Source: an uncultured Bacteroidales bacterium
GTDB taxonomy: Bacteria; Bacteroidota; Bacteroidia; Bacteroidales; UBA3824
Assembly: GCA_937877455.1 (NCBI GenBank)
Contig: CALFIU010000088.1
Span: 1 to 30,737 of the forward strand
DNA: 30,737 bases
Direction: 5' to 3'
Both the position numbers and the translations under genes were made by a program. The notes below the pieces were generated by a model. That model did not search any database. It was not told the origin of the DNA and saw nothing but the letters and a program-made list of their open reading frames with translations. How positions within the stretch are numbered: position 1 is the stretch's first letter; every line of letters starts with the position of its first letter. Of this stretch, positions 1 to 9,122 are shown in pieces.

Positions 1-5
1 TTATA

Positions 6-45
6 TTTATCCGATAGAATCTTATATAAATGTCTATCGGATAAA
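6..45 (-). terminator. 13-bp perfect inverted repeat, possible terminator of the TonB receptor gene
   Basis: Positions 6-18 (TTTATCCGATAGA) and 33-45 are perfect reverse complements around a 14-base loop. The hairpin begins 24 bases after the receptor stop codon on the minus strand. There is no good U-run after the stem in that direction, so intrinsic termination is plausible but not certain. Confidence 0.45.
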
Positions 46-69
46 ATAATGATTTGAGGAGATTCAAAA

Positions 70-2517
70 TTATTCAAAATCTACAGATTGGTCGGTTCCG
101 TATGACGCATCTCCTGAATCTGGTATAAATTTATCTTTATAATTGTTGATTTTATAACTTATTCCAAATGAATAGACAGGTGCATCCCTGTATCGTTTAG
201 AAAATAGCTTGTATGTATCTGTAATGGTTGTTGAGGAATTGCGTCTTGATTTAAATATATCTCGTATGTCGGCACTCAATGTTATTCTCTTCCCCCATAT
301 ACTTTGTCGTAATGCAGCACCTACTTCAAAATTGCCTTTATTAGAGGCTATAAGGGTTTTATCTTTTCCTCGATAACGCATATTTATCTGGAATTTGGTA
401 TTTTTTGTTGGTGTAAAAGAAAATGTTTCCTTTGTACGCCATGACGAACCTTCTTCGCTTAGGTCTTCGCCATTGTAACTTCCTGATATATAATATTTTT
501 GAACGTTTATATTTGCATTAATATTAAACCACTTAAATGGGTCAATATTAGCAGAAAATTCTGCTCCAAAAGAATTGTTGTCAGACAGATTCTCAAATCG
601 AGAAATAAGAATATCTCCATCTGAAAGATAATTAACATCTTCCATCCGCCCTGTTGTATGTCTATAATACGTTTCAAGAGCAAGGAAAGCCTTTTCAAAA
701 TTCTTTTGATAATTTAGTTCTACAGCATCAGAATACTCAGGTTTCAGTTCTGGATTTCCTATACGACGTGTATATTCGTCGCTATACATTGGATATGGAT
801 TGAGAAAATTTTCCCAAGGACGACGTATCCTTCGTGAATAACCTAATTGCAACGACTGACCATGCGACAAATTGCGAGAAATGTGTAAAGATGGGAACAA
901 ATCCAAACGGTTGATGTCATAATCGGTTGATGCCGCTACAAGCCTATATGTATATTCACCTCGTAGTCCAACTTGGAATCCGAATCCTCCAAGTGTGGTT
1001 GCAAAGGTTGAATATAATGCTGTTATATAACGTTTGAATTTTACATCGTTGGTAAATTCATCATTTACCACATAAGCATCACTTTTTAAATCATAGTAAT
1101 CATAATCGGTGGTAGCCATTGTGTATTCGCCTTGCATACCAGCTTCAAACTTAGTTTCTTCTGTTATAGGCAATGTATAGTCAATATTTATACGAGCACG
1201 ATTATTATCTCGATTGTTAAATATTTGGTGTCCACTTGTCAACTTTAAATCTGTTTTATTAACATCGTTAAAAACATTTTGACCAAGATTCTGCTCTTCG
1301 TCACGATTGTCGAAAGAATAAAAACCATTGAAATTAATTTTATGTCCTGTTTTGGAAAAATTATGTTGATATGATACAGAACCATTTACATAATGCACAT
1401 CGTCCTCGTTATCCTCAATGCTAAATACATATTCTTCGTCGTAGATATTATGTTCTGGAAGTTGCTCAAACCAATTATCATAACTATTTTTTCCATCCAT
1501 TTCAGAACCGAAGATGCCAGTTTCGGCTGTTATGGAAATAATGTCATTGTCGGTAACATAGTAATCAAGACCAGCTTTTAAGCCACCACCGCCAAAGCGA
1601 CGTTCGTTATGGGTGGATTGATTTACAAATTTTGTGTAGTCGGTGTTGTATGTTTCTCGATTTGATACGCTATTAAAATTAAAACCACGCATATTATAAT
1701 GTCCACCAACAAAATAATTTATTTTGTTTTTTCTAAAATTAAGCATAAAATCACCACCATAACGACCTTGATTTCCTGCCGCAAGATTAACAACACCATT
1801 TACACCTTGTACCCTATTTTTCTTCATTACAAGATTAATAATACCCGAAGAACCTTCTGGATCATATTTTGCCGATGGATTTGTTATAATTTCGATATTT
1901 TCAACCAAAGCAGCTGGTGTTTGTTTAAGTATTTCATCGGCTGAAAGTGCGGTAGGTTTTCCATCTATAAGCACTGTAAATGAACTACTTCCACGCAAAG
2001 TTACATTTCCATCTATGTCAACATCAACCGACGGAACGTTTTCTAACGCATCTGCTGCACTTCCATTATCAGCATTTATAGAGGTGGCTACGTTTACAAC
2101 TTTTTTATCTATTTTATACTCAACAAAATTTTTCTTTGCTGTTACTTCCACCTCGTCTATTTGTTGGTCGGAAGGTGAAAGTTTTATTGCTCCGAGATTT
2201 TTTTGCTCATTGGCGGCTAATGATATATTACTTAACGTTAGCGTTTCATAACCGATAAAACTTATTGATATATAATAATTTCCAGCACGAATACCATCTA
2301 CCTTAAATTTTCCTTCGTGATTGGTAATTGTTCCGTTAACAAGCGAAGAATCCTTACTATTAAAAATAGCCATAGAAGCATATTCTACTGGTTGATTGGT
2401 TTTTGCATCAACTACAATGCCCGATACAGAACCGTTAGCTATTGGATCTGCCGAATAAACATTATTTACAAACAATGTTAAAACAAAGAGAACTAAAATA
2501 AAAAATCTGTTACGCAT
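70..2517 (-). CDS. TonB-dependent outer-membrane receptor (outer membrane beta-barrel family)
   Basis: An 815-residue outer-membrane receptor, expected to import a ligand using TonB-transmitted energy. Residues 1-22 form a signal peptide (basic MRNR, then a hydrophobic run, cut near VYS/AD). Residues about 30-112 are a carboxypeptidase-regulatory-like domain (GSVSGIVVDAKTNQPVEYAS; GKFKVDGIRAGNYYISISFIGYE). A plug domain follows at about 120-232 (DEVEVTAKK; VTLRGSSSFTVLIDGKP; IEIITNPSAKYDPEGSSGI). The rest is a predicted 22-strand barrel of aromatic-alternating strands. This arrangement is typical of the Bacteroidota OMP_b-brl_3 type rather than SusC, because no SusD partner is adjacent. The ligand cannot be read from sequence. 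The gene is alone on its strand. No TAnnTTTG promoter was found in the 270 bases upstream. Confidence 0.9.
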   Translation of the reverse strand: MRNRFFILVLFVLTLFVNNVYSADPIANGSVSGIVVDAKTNQPVEYASMAIFNSKDSSLVNGTITNHEGKFKVDGIRAGNYYISISFIGYETLTLSNISLAANEQKNLGAIKLSPSDQQIDEVEVTAKKNFVEYKIDKKVVNVATSINADNGSAADALENVPSVDVDIDGNVTLRGSSSFTVLIDGKPTALSADEILKQTPAALVENIEIITNPSAKYDPEGSSGIINLVMKKNRVQGVNGVVNLAAGNQGRYGGDFMLNFRKNKINYFVGGHYNMRGFNFNSVSNRETYNTDYTKFVNQSTHNERRFGGGGLKAGLDYYVTDNDIISITAETGIFGSEMDGKNSYDNWFEQLPEHNIYDEEYVFSIEDNEDDVHYVNGSVSYQHNFSKTGHKINFNGFYSFDNRDEEQNLGQNVFNDVNKTDLKLTSGHQIFNNRDNNRARINIDYTLPITEETKFEAGMQGEYTMATTDYDYYDLKSDAYVVNDEFTNDVKFKRYITALYSTFATTLGGFGFQVGLRGEYTYRLVAASTDYDINRLDLFPSLHISRNLSHGQSLQLGYSRRIRRPWENFLNPYPMYSDEYTRRIGNPELKPEYSDAVELNYQKNFEKAFLALETYYRHTTGRMEDVNYLSDGDILISRFENLSDNNSFGAEFSANIDPFKWFNINANINVQKYYISGSYNGEDLSEEGSSWRTKETFSFTPTKNTKFQINMRYRGKDKTLIASNKGNFEVGAALRQSIWGKRITLSADIRDIFKSRRNSSTTITDTYKLFSKRYRDAPVYSFGISYKINNYKDKFIPDSGDASYGTDQSVDFE

Positions 2518-2754
2518 TTTGTTTTATTATTTTTTAAGAGATAGCTTAACCATAAGAGCAAGCCGCAAGTTTTTTATTTACTATACAACATTAACCTTTT
2601 TTTTATAAAAAGGTTTAAAATGTATAGTTTTATTAACTGATTTTAACATTTATAAAAAAACAAATACGCAACTTTTTTATGCTATATGCGTAAAATACAA
2701 TGAGATTTGATTTCTTTGAGGTAGTAGATTTAGTTAATAATTTGGTAAAGTTTG

Positions 2755-2784
2755 CAGTCGGAAAGGGTCATGACTTTCCGACTG
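2755..2784. terminator. Strong hairpin between sbcC and the TonB receptor gene
   Basis: CAGTCGGAAAG (2755-2765) pairs perfectly with CTTTCCGACTG (2774-2784) around an 8-base loop, four bases beyond the sbcC stop codon (2788-2790). The T-run (2785-2789) lies on the plus-strand side, so the U-tract favours plus-strand reading. By position it most likely ends the minus-strand sbcC transcript. Confidence 0.6.
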
Positions 2785-2787
2785 TTT

Positions 2788-5700
2788 TTATACAACTCTT
2801 ACAACACTTTTTGTATTATCGCCCTGACATTTTTCTACCATTATTTTAGCAGGAATACGCTCTTGCAATTCCCTAACATGGCTTATTATTCCAACTTTTC
2901 GTCCTTGAAGGTGCAATTTTTCAAGCATAGAAATTACTTTGGCAAGGTTTGCCGAATCAAGCGTCCCAAAACCCTCGTCAACAAACAAAGTTTCACTTCC
3001 CTTCCCTGCCTGCATCATATCGCTAAGTCCAAGGGCAAGAGCAAGCGACAACATAAAACTTTCACCACCCGAAACCGTTGAAACAGGACGCGGCGCGTTT
3101 TCTTCTCTATCAGTAATAAGAATATCAAGTGTTCCGGGCGGCGAAAATAAACTATAACGCGGCATTATTTTTTTTAATCTTATATTGGCATTTTCCAACA
3201 AAATTTTCAATGTAAACGTCTGCGCGGCGCGTTTGAGTTTTTTTCCATCTGACGAACCAAAGTTTTCGTTCAAAAAATTCCAATCGTCAAAAATTGACTG
3301 TTGCTCCGACATCTGATTTTTTAACTTTTCAAAATCAACTTTTTTACTTGCATCTTCTTCAAGTTGAGTTGCAAGTTTGGCTTTAATGGCGGCATTATCC
3401 GATGTTTGAGACTGCACGATTGAACAATCATTTTCGAGAACGGACGGGCTTTTGGTTTCGAGCAACACAAGATTTTGTTGTTTATGATTTTCAAAATTTT
3501 CTTGCGACGATTTCAATACCGTTTGGCTTTCTAACAAACAATTGTCAATATTGCGAATTTTCTTCAAAATGTCTTCACGCTGCAACTCTCCCACTGCCAA
3601 ATAACTCTCAATTTTTTCCAACGTAAGTTGTTCTTCTATTTGTTTTTGGTTTTCTTGTAAAATTAGATTATTAATCTGCTCTGTTATAACCAAAATTTCA
3701 GCATTGTTTTTATTGCGTTCAGCATTTTTGTTTTCGGCATTTTGTAATGTTGATGCAATTTTTATTGGCAACATCTCAATATCCTTGGGTAAAATCGACA
3801 ACATTTCTCCCGAAACTTGCGGATAATGTTTTTCCAAATCGCCAACATTAGAACATTGAGCGTCAATATCCTCAAGTTTTTTCAACTCCAAATTTAGTTC
3901 TACAATTTTTTCCTTCAACATTGAAAAACGTTTTGCGCCATCACAAAATTTTTCTTTTTTTCTTTGCGACTTTTCTAACCAAAATTCACTATCTCCGTAA
4001 TAACCTCCAAGTACAGAAACAACACTTTTTTTATCCAACAAATCTTTTTGCAAAGCTCCATCTTTTTCGGTAATAATTGCAGACAACGTTTTAACATTGT
4101 TTTCAATATCCGAAATTTTTGCAACTATTTTTTGCAAAACATCTTTTTTTGTATCGCAATCACGTTTTTTATTCTCTATTATAGTATTTTGACTATTGAA
4201 AAAAGATATATTTTTTTCAAGTTCTTGTTTTTTTTCTGTGCAAACCTTAGTTTCATTTGCAACCGCCACTTGCAAATCGCAATTTTCTGGAAATCCAAAA
4301 TATACACGCATTTTTTCTCTACGCAAAGTCTGTTTCTCCAACTCCGCTACAACCTTGTTTTTTTCTTCATTTTGAAGTTTTTCCAACTCTAAAGTTATTT
4401 CGTTTAATAATTTTTTGTCGGCGGCTAAACTTTTGTCCAACAAACTTTTGGCATTTTCTTTTTCAACTGCCAACTGTTGTGCCGAATCAAGCATACGGTC
4501 GATAACTTGTTCTCCTTCTGAACAAAACGGATGATTTTTTGACCCGCACAACGGACATTCATCACCCTCGCGAAGTTTTTGTCGTTCCTTTTTTAAATCG
4601 TCCGACGAAATCTTGAGCATGTTGTTCAAACTTAGCTTTGCCATGTTATACTCCGCCATAGCCAATTCCAATTTTTTTGAATTTTCAGCAATAGACGATT
4701 TCAACTCTCCTAATTTTTTCTCTTTTTCGTCACAACGCTTGTTGAGTGCTAACAAATCGACATTATATTTATCTATCAACGAGAATATCTCGCCAGCTCC
4801 TTTCAACGCATTGAGCCTTGTACTTAGCGCATTATTTTGCTCTTGCAACTTAGAAATATCCCAACCTTCCAACTTTGATGATTCAACTGTCAACTCCTCA
4901 ACCGCTTTGTTATAATTGTCGCTGGCTATTTGACCATGCTTTTTCTGAGTTTCCAAATCCAACAGCGAATCCTTTTTCGATTGCGAAAGTTTTTCTATTG
5001 ATAAATTAGTTTGGTCAATATTTTTTTCCAACGCTTCAAGATTGTCCAACGCTGCCGAAATTGCTTGTATGTTTTCGTAAATTCCCGACAAACCTTGCAT
5101 ATCGTCAAACTCTTGCTTTGCCTTTGCAAGCCCAGCACGTACATCAATAAGTGTTGATTTTAGTTTTTTAACACCACAAAATATTAGCCCAGCATCCCTA
5201 CCTATTGATAAATATTCGCTTTCTATTCTATCTCGTTGATTACGAAGTTTTTCAAGATGTTCAAACGGTGTTTTAAATTTTTCTAATGCCAACTTAATAC
5301 CAGCAGCCTTGGTACGCAAACCCGCAGCTTGATTATAGTTTTCTAAGGCTACATTATATTCTTTTTGGCGCGTTTCCACATCGGCTTGTAACGCTGCAAG
5401 TTGTTTAAACCAACTAATCTTTTGCTGTATATCAATCAACTCGGCATGTAATTCTTTTTCTTTTTTTGCACAATTTTCTATCTGAATTTTCTTTTCTGCA
5501 ATTTCCTCATCAGAAAGAAAAACCATCTCCCCTACCCTTTCTTTTAACCGGTCAAGTTTTTCAAATTCAATTTTTCTACGTTCAAAAATCTTCATCGACA
5601 CCTTTTCATATACCGAAGTATCTGTAAGCATTTGTAATATATCGGCTTTTTCGTCGCTCTTGGCGTTAAGAAACTTAGAAAATTGGTTTTGAGCAAGCAA

Positions 5701-6213
5701 CACACACCTTACAAACCGTTGATAATCATAACCTGTAAGCGCAATAATTTTTTCTTCAAACTCTTTTTGTTTTTCGTTAAGCGGAACAAACACATCGTTT
5801 TCAAACCTAAACAACGTGTTAACAGCAGGTTGAAATGTACCATCAGGCTTTTTGTTAGCGCGACGTGCAAGCCACTGAGCCTTATACACTTTGCCATCGT
5901 CGCCCTCAAAAACCGTTTCGGCATAAGCCTCTCCCGTGCCTTTTCGCATAAAATTGCGACGGTCGCTAATAGCCATACCCGAATTTTTGCCTGTAAGACC
6001 AAGAATTTCAAGTTTGTCGCCCGAAACATCTGCAAACCTTGGCGATTGTCCGTAAAACGAAAGGCAAACGGCATCGGTTATGGTGGTTTTACCAGCTCCC
6101 GTTTCGCCACTAATTATAAACAATGGCGAATCTTTTAACGAACCTGTTGTAAAGTCAATCTCTGCCCATGGTATAGATGCAAGATTTTTTATAATTATTT
6201 TTTGTATCTTCAT
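2788..6213 (-). CDS. sbcC: SbcC exonuclease subunit, Rad50-like ATPase
   Basis: The 1141-residue ATPase subunit of the SbcCD (Mre11-Rad50-type) complex, which opens and degrades hairpin and blocked DNA ends during replication and repair in the cytoplasm. The Walker A motif GETGAGKTT lies at 36-44. Two long charged coiled coils flank a zinc hook CPLC at 553-556 that joins two Rad50-like molecules. Near the C-terminus are the ABC signature SGGESFMLSLALALGLSD (about residue 1046) and a Walker B/D-loop TLFVDEGFGTLD (about 1075-1085). Length and order are normal for the family. It is transcribed after sbcD, with a 127-base gap that holds a TATAAGGTGTG element but no terminator, so co-transcription is likely. 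Start MKIQKIII fits the conserved first strand. Confidence 0.95.
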   Translation of the reverse strand: MKIQKIIIKNLASIPWAEIDFTTGSLKDSPLFIISGETGAGKTTITDAVCLSFYGQSPRFADVSGDKLEILGLTGKNSGMAISDRRNFMRKGTGEAYAETVFEGDDGKVYKAQWLARRANKKPDGTFQPAVNTLFRFENDVFVPLNEKQKEFEEKIIALTGYDYQRFVRCVLLAQNQFSKFLNAKSDEKADILQMLTDTSVYEKVSMKIFERRKIEFEKLDRLKERVGEMVFLSDEEIAEKKIQIENCAKKEKELHAELIDIQQKISWFKQLAALQADVETRQKEYNVALENYNQAAGLRTKAAGIKLALEKFKTPFEHLEKLRNQRDRIESEYLSIGRDAGLIFCGVKKLKSTLIDVRAGLAKAKQEFDDMQGLSGIYENIQAISAALDNLEALEKNIDQTNLSIEKLSQSKKDSLLDLETQKKHGQIASDNYNKAVEELTVESSKLEGWDISKLQEQNNALSTRLNALKGAGEIFSLIDKYNVDLLALNKRCDEKEKKLGELKSSIAENSKKLELAMAEYNMAKLSLNNMLKISSDDLKKERQKLREGDECPLCGSKNHPFCSEGEQVIDRMLDSAQQLAVEKENAKSLLDKSLAADKKLLNEITLELEKLQNEEKNKVVAELEKQTLRREKMRVYFGFPENCDLQVAVANETKVCTEKKQELEKNISFFNSQNTIIENKKRDCDTKKDVLQKIVAKISDIENNVKTLSAIITEKDGALQKDLLDKKSVVSVLGGYYGDSEFWLEKSQRKKEKFCDGAKRFSMLKEKIVELNLELKKLEDIDAQCSNVGDLEKHYPQVSGEMLSILPKDIEMLPIKIASTLQNAENKNAERNKNNAEILVITEQINNLILQENQKQIEEQLTLEKIESYLAVGELQREDILKKIRNIDNCLLESQTVLKSSQENFENHKQQNLVLLETKSPSVLENDCSIVQSQTSDNAAIKAKLATQLEEDASKKVDFEKLKNQMSEQQSIFDDWNFLNENFGSSDGKKLKRAAQTFTLKILLENANIRLKKIMPRYSLFSPPGTLDILITDREENAPRPVSTVSGGESFMLSLALALGLSDMMQAGKGSETLFVDEGFGTLDSANLAKVISMLEKLHLQGRKVGIISHVRELQERIPAKIMVEKCQGDNTKSVVRVV

Positions 6214-6340
6214 TTTTTTAATATCCTAATTGAAATTGCTCCGCAAAAACTACTTTTGTTAAAAATAAACCCAAAAACACACCTTATATATTATACATAA
6301 CCACTAAACCAAAAATTACAACGTCAAAATACCAACGCTA

Positions 6341-7534
6341 TTATTTTTGTTCAAGTATCTCGTTAAGCATTTTTAAATATTTAGGTTCCAAATCTTTAGA
6401 ATAATTGCGTTTATATATCTGCGAAATTATATCCAACGGATTGGCGTTTTTAAATTCATGAGCATCAACGCCTTGATGACCATAATAAATATCGTCAAAA
6501 TTCTTTTGTTTAACAAAATGCCAATTGCAAAAACGAGCTTTTTTCCCTGCCAAAAACTCGTTGATAACGCGACTTTTATTTTCTGGTGTTTTAAATTCTG
6601 GTTTTATATTAACCTCAACAAAAAAATCCTTATCATCTGGCAAAGACTTACACGCAAATTCAACCTCAAACATATCGCCGGGTTCTGGCGGAATAATCAA
6701 TAATTCAACCGTTTGAGGAATATCAACTATTTCAATATTAAAAACATCTTTACCATCAAAACATACTTCTGTAACCGATTTTATAATAGCTTTTTCGGCA
6801 AACGAATAAGCCACTGGCGAACCCGAATAACGAATATTTTCGCGAGTTCCGCAGCGTTGAGCCTTATGAATATGTCCAAGCCCAATGTAATCGAAAGGTG
6901 GAAAACTATCTGTATCAACACCACTCATACCACCCACTGCGGCAGTGCCGTCACTTGTGGTTACACCCAACGATGTAAAATGACCCGTAGCAATTATTGG
7001 AATATTACGATTGCCACGCACCTTTTCGGCATGTTGATATAATATCTCAAAAAATTCTTTTATACCAGCATCTTCGCCAACGCGCCTCAAATCGCCCGCC
7101 CTAAGATATGGCACTGCGCAAACAATAGCCGCCACTTGGTTTGAAACCTTAATTTCTTTTATTAATCCCTCCCAAAATATCTGACCATCAACATACTCCA
7201 CCGATGCCGACACCACAGCAGAAAAATATTCCAATACCTTGGCATTAATATCCAAAAACGACGGCGAATCGTGATTACCACTTGTAACAACAATCTGTAA
7301 ACAAGGAAACTCACAATGTAGCTCCACCATAAGACTACAATAACGTTTTGCCGTTTCGTTTGATGGGCTACCAGTGTCAAACACATCGCCCGATATTAGC
7401 AAAACATCAGGCTTACGTTGCGAAATAACATTCTTTAAAAAAGCAAAAAATTCTTCAAACTCGTCGCTACGATCATAGCCAGCAAGTTTTTTGCCCATGT
7501 GCCAATCTGAAGTATGTAAAATTTTAAACATCAC
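6341..7534 (-). CDS. sbcD: SbcD nuclease subunit, Mre11-like
   Basis: The 397-residue metallophosphoesterase nuclease partner of SbcC. The metal-binding motifs appear in family order: SDWHMGK (D10, H12), ISGDVFDTG (D50), SGNHDS (N87, H88, D89), then ATGHFT and GLGHIHK for the last histidines. The C-terminal part (ENKSRVINEFLAGKK, YYGHQGVD) is the capping and SbcC-contacting region. The start is MMFKIL; either of the two Met codons is possible. The stretch before the ATG reads AAGGTGTG on the minus strand, one of few Shine-Dalgarno-like sites in the window. It lies between the methyltransferase gene (94 bases upstream) and sbcC. Confidence 0.95.
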   Translation of the reverse strand: MMFKILHTSDWHMGKKLAGYDRSDEFEEFFAFLKNVISQRKPDVLLISGDVFDTGSPSNETAKRYCSLMVELHCEFPCLQIVVTSGNHDSPSFLDINAKVLEYFSAVVSASVEYVDGQIFWEGLIKEIKVSNQVAAIVCAVPYLRAGDLRRVGEDAGIKEFFEILYQHAEKVRGNRNIPIIATGHFTSLGVTTSDGTAAVGGMSGVDTDSFPPFDYIGLGHIHKAQRCGTRENIRYSGSPVAYSFAEKAIIKSVTEVCFDGKDVFNIEIVDIPQTVELLIIPPEPGDMFEVEFACKSLPDDKDFFVEVNIKPEFKTPENKSRVINEFLAGKKARFCNWHFVKQKNFDDIYYGHQGVDAHEFKNANPLDIISQIYKRNYSKDLEPKYLKMLNEILEQK

Positions 7535-7628
7535 ACCTTATATATATAACAATTTTCAACTGCCAATATAAAGATAAAAAAAATAAAAATAAAAAAAATG
7601 TTGACACAAAAAAGCAAAAATTGTTTGC

Positions 7629-8471
7629 TTACACCCCCGATGCACAAGAAGAAACTATCTCATAGTTTTGAATAATATTAGACTTAAAAACAGCAATCTT
7701 TTCAGAATTTTTGTAAGCATACGGCAACAAACATTTAAGTTTATAAGCAAACCCCATTTTACTAAGCACCGTATTAACCGAAAAATCACCAAGCCAATCA
7801 AACCCCGCCAAATCTAACTGTTCACCACTATCAACACCCCACGAAAAATTAGCATTAGCCGTTGCAACCGATTTGTAACGGTTTTTGGTAACATGTTTTT
7901 TAGGCATTATCTCCATAAAAACCTCAGCATTAGCAAAATTACGATTAATAATACCAAAAATCTTACGAATACTAATGTCGTTGAGATACATCGACAAACC
8001 TTCGATAATAACAAGCACATTACCATGTGGTACACCAATTGCCCGCGCCCAAGCCTCATCCATAGCCGATGCCGCAATCATTCTATGCCTTAAAGAATTA
8101 TCAAAAAAATTTTTTCTAACATTAATACTCTCTGCCAAATCGATGTCAAACCAATTAATTTTACCATTATCAACCCGAAAAAACCTTGTATCAAGCCCAC
8201 AAGCAATGTTAATAATAGTAGCCTCAGGATTAGAAACAATAAAATCCTTAACCATTTTGTCAATCAACACTGTCCGCGAAAGAGTTAAATAGTTGAGAGC
8301 AACATCACTATCAGCAGCAGAAAAATCATAATTAAGCCGCTCAGCAATTTCAACAGACTTACGGTCGTAAAAAAAATCAGATTCTTTTTTAGAATATTTT
8401 GCACGCGCATAAAGCGTAAGCAACATTGTTTCTGGCACGCCATTAAGATTAGCGTTAACTTTTGTTTCCAT
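7629..8471 (-). CDS. Class I SAM-dependent methyltransferase, leucine carboxyl methyltransferase (LCMT/COG3315) family
   Basis: A 280-residue predicted cytosolic methyltransferase. The SAM-binding glycine loop is INIACGLDTRFFRV (87-100), in which the CGLDTR form is characteristic of the LCMT/PPM family. An acidic motif follows (NWFDIDLAE, about 106-114), then a motif IV-like segment VLVIIEGLSMYL (152-163). Early YARAKYSKKE is also typical of the group. Family members methylate carboxylates or hydroxyls of proteins or small metabolites; the substrate here is unknown. It is the first gene of a possible methyltransferase-sbcD-sbcC transcript with 94 bases to sbcD. The link to DNA repair is only positional. 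The start at 8471 (METKV) is the only Met before the conserved region. Confidence 0.8.
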   Translation of the reverse strand: METKVNANLNGVPETMLLTLYARAKYSKKESDFFYDRKSVEIAERLNYDFSAADSDVALNYLTLSRTVLIDKMVKDFIVSNPEATIINIACGLDTRFFRVDNGKINWFDIDLAESINVRKNFFDNSLRHRMIAASAMDEAWARAIGVPHGNVLVIIEGLSMYLNDISIRKIFGIINRNFANAEVFMEIMPKKHVTKNRYKSVATANANFSWGVDSGEQLDLAGFDWLGDFSVNTVLSKMGFAYKLKCLLPYAYKNSEKIAVFKSNIIQNYEIVSSCASGV

Positions 8472-8648
8472 AAAACCAACGATGTTTTGATGTTTGTTTA
8501 ATACAATGTTTATTTTTAACTTATAACTTTATCCTTGATGCATTGCAAAAATGAAATAGTTTCTTGCCCCAAAAAATACCATTTATGCGGTAATTTTAAC
8601 AAACATTTTTTAATTATTCACACCTTATAATAATATACCAATTTTCAA
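8472..8648. other. Left part of the 651-base divergent intergenic region
   Basis: An AT-rich gap before the methyltransferase gene. I see no coding sequence above background. The only notable element is CACACCTTATAA at 8619-8630 (TATAAGGTGTG on the minus strand), the third copy of a motif also found before sbcD and between sbcD and sbcC. No TAnnTTTG promoter for the methyltransferase gene was found. Confidence 0.5.
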
Positions 8649-8817
8649 TGTGCAAAATCACCCGTGCAATTTTGCAACACTATTTTGCACATGTGCAAAA
8701 CGCCCGTGCAATTTTGCAACGACATTTTGCACATGTGCAAAACACCCGTGCAGTTTTGCAACGCCATTTTGCACATGTGCAAAACGCCCGTGCAATTTTG
8801 CAACGACGTTTTGCACA
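8649..8817. repeat. Tandem array of four 42-43-bp palindromic units
   Basis: Four near-identical units begin at 8649, 8692, 8734 and 8776 (periods 43, 42, 42). Each starts TGTGCAAAA and ends TTTTGCACA, so each unit can fold on itself. Each has TGCAATTTTGCA in the middle. At the three junctions the end and start fuse into the perfect 18-bp palindrome TTTTGCACATGTGCAAAA (8683-8700, 8725-8742, 8767-8784). There are no unique spacers, so this is not a CRISPR. A protein-binding array or structured DNA is possible. Confidence 0.92.
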
Positions 8818-9064
8818 TTGGAAAATTTATATTTTTTAAACTATTTATTATATTTAATTATAACTTTTTATTATATCAAAACAACAATTAATAACTACAA
8901 TAAACCAGTTTTTATAAACAGTTTTACATTTAAAATAATGATATTTTTTTATCAATACTAAAAAAATTTAAAATTAACAAACATGCTTACAGAGTGTTAT
9001 AACGAGGGTAAAAAGTTAAATAATGTTAAAATGATAATATTTTATAAAAAAAATTATCAAAATA
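8818..9064. other. Very AT-rich spacer between the palindrome array and the next promoter
   Basis: Mostly A/T runs with stop codons in all frames apart from short chance frames. I see no gene, RNA structure or strong repeat. Confidence 0.5.
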
Positions 9065-9096
9065 TTTGCATATTATAATTTTTTGTTATATATTTG
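9065..9096 (+). promoter_or_regulatory. Bacteroidota-type promoter of the 9123 gene
   Basis: A -33 box TTTG (9065-9068), then 20 bases, then a -7 box TATATTTG (9089-9096), an exact match to TTTG-N19/20-TAnnTTTG. Transcription should begin near 9103, about 20 bases before the ATG. Confidence 0.75.
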
Positions 9097-9122
9097 CATC
9101 GTAATTTTAAAACGTTATAATT

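Noticed and set aside
5683..6138. 151-codon plus-strand frame inside sbcC
   Set aside because: Antisense to the conserved SbcC ATPase start; no domain or start signal.
8649..8817. CRISPR array
   Set aside because: The whole 42-bp unit is repeated with no unique spacers, and no cas gene is present in the window.
8648..8961. Open frames of 63, 103 and 75 codons in three overlapping plus-strand frames across the palindrome array
   Set aside because: A 42-bp unit without stop codons stays open in every frame because 42 is divisible by 3. The products are low-complexity repeats (such as FAHVQNARAILQ) and no start signal favours any of them.
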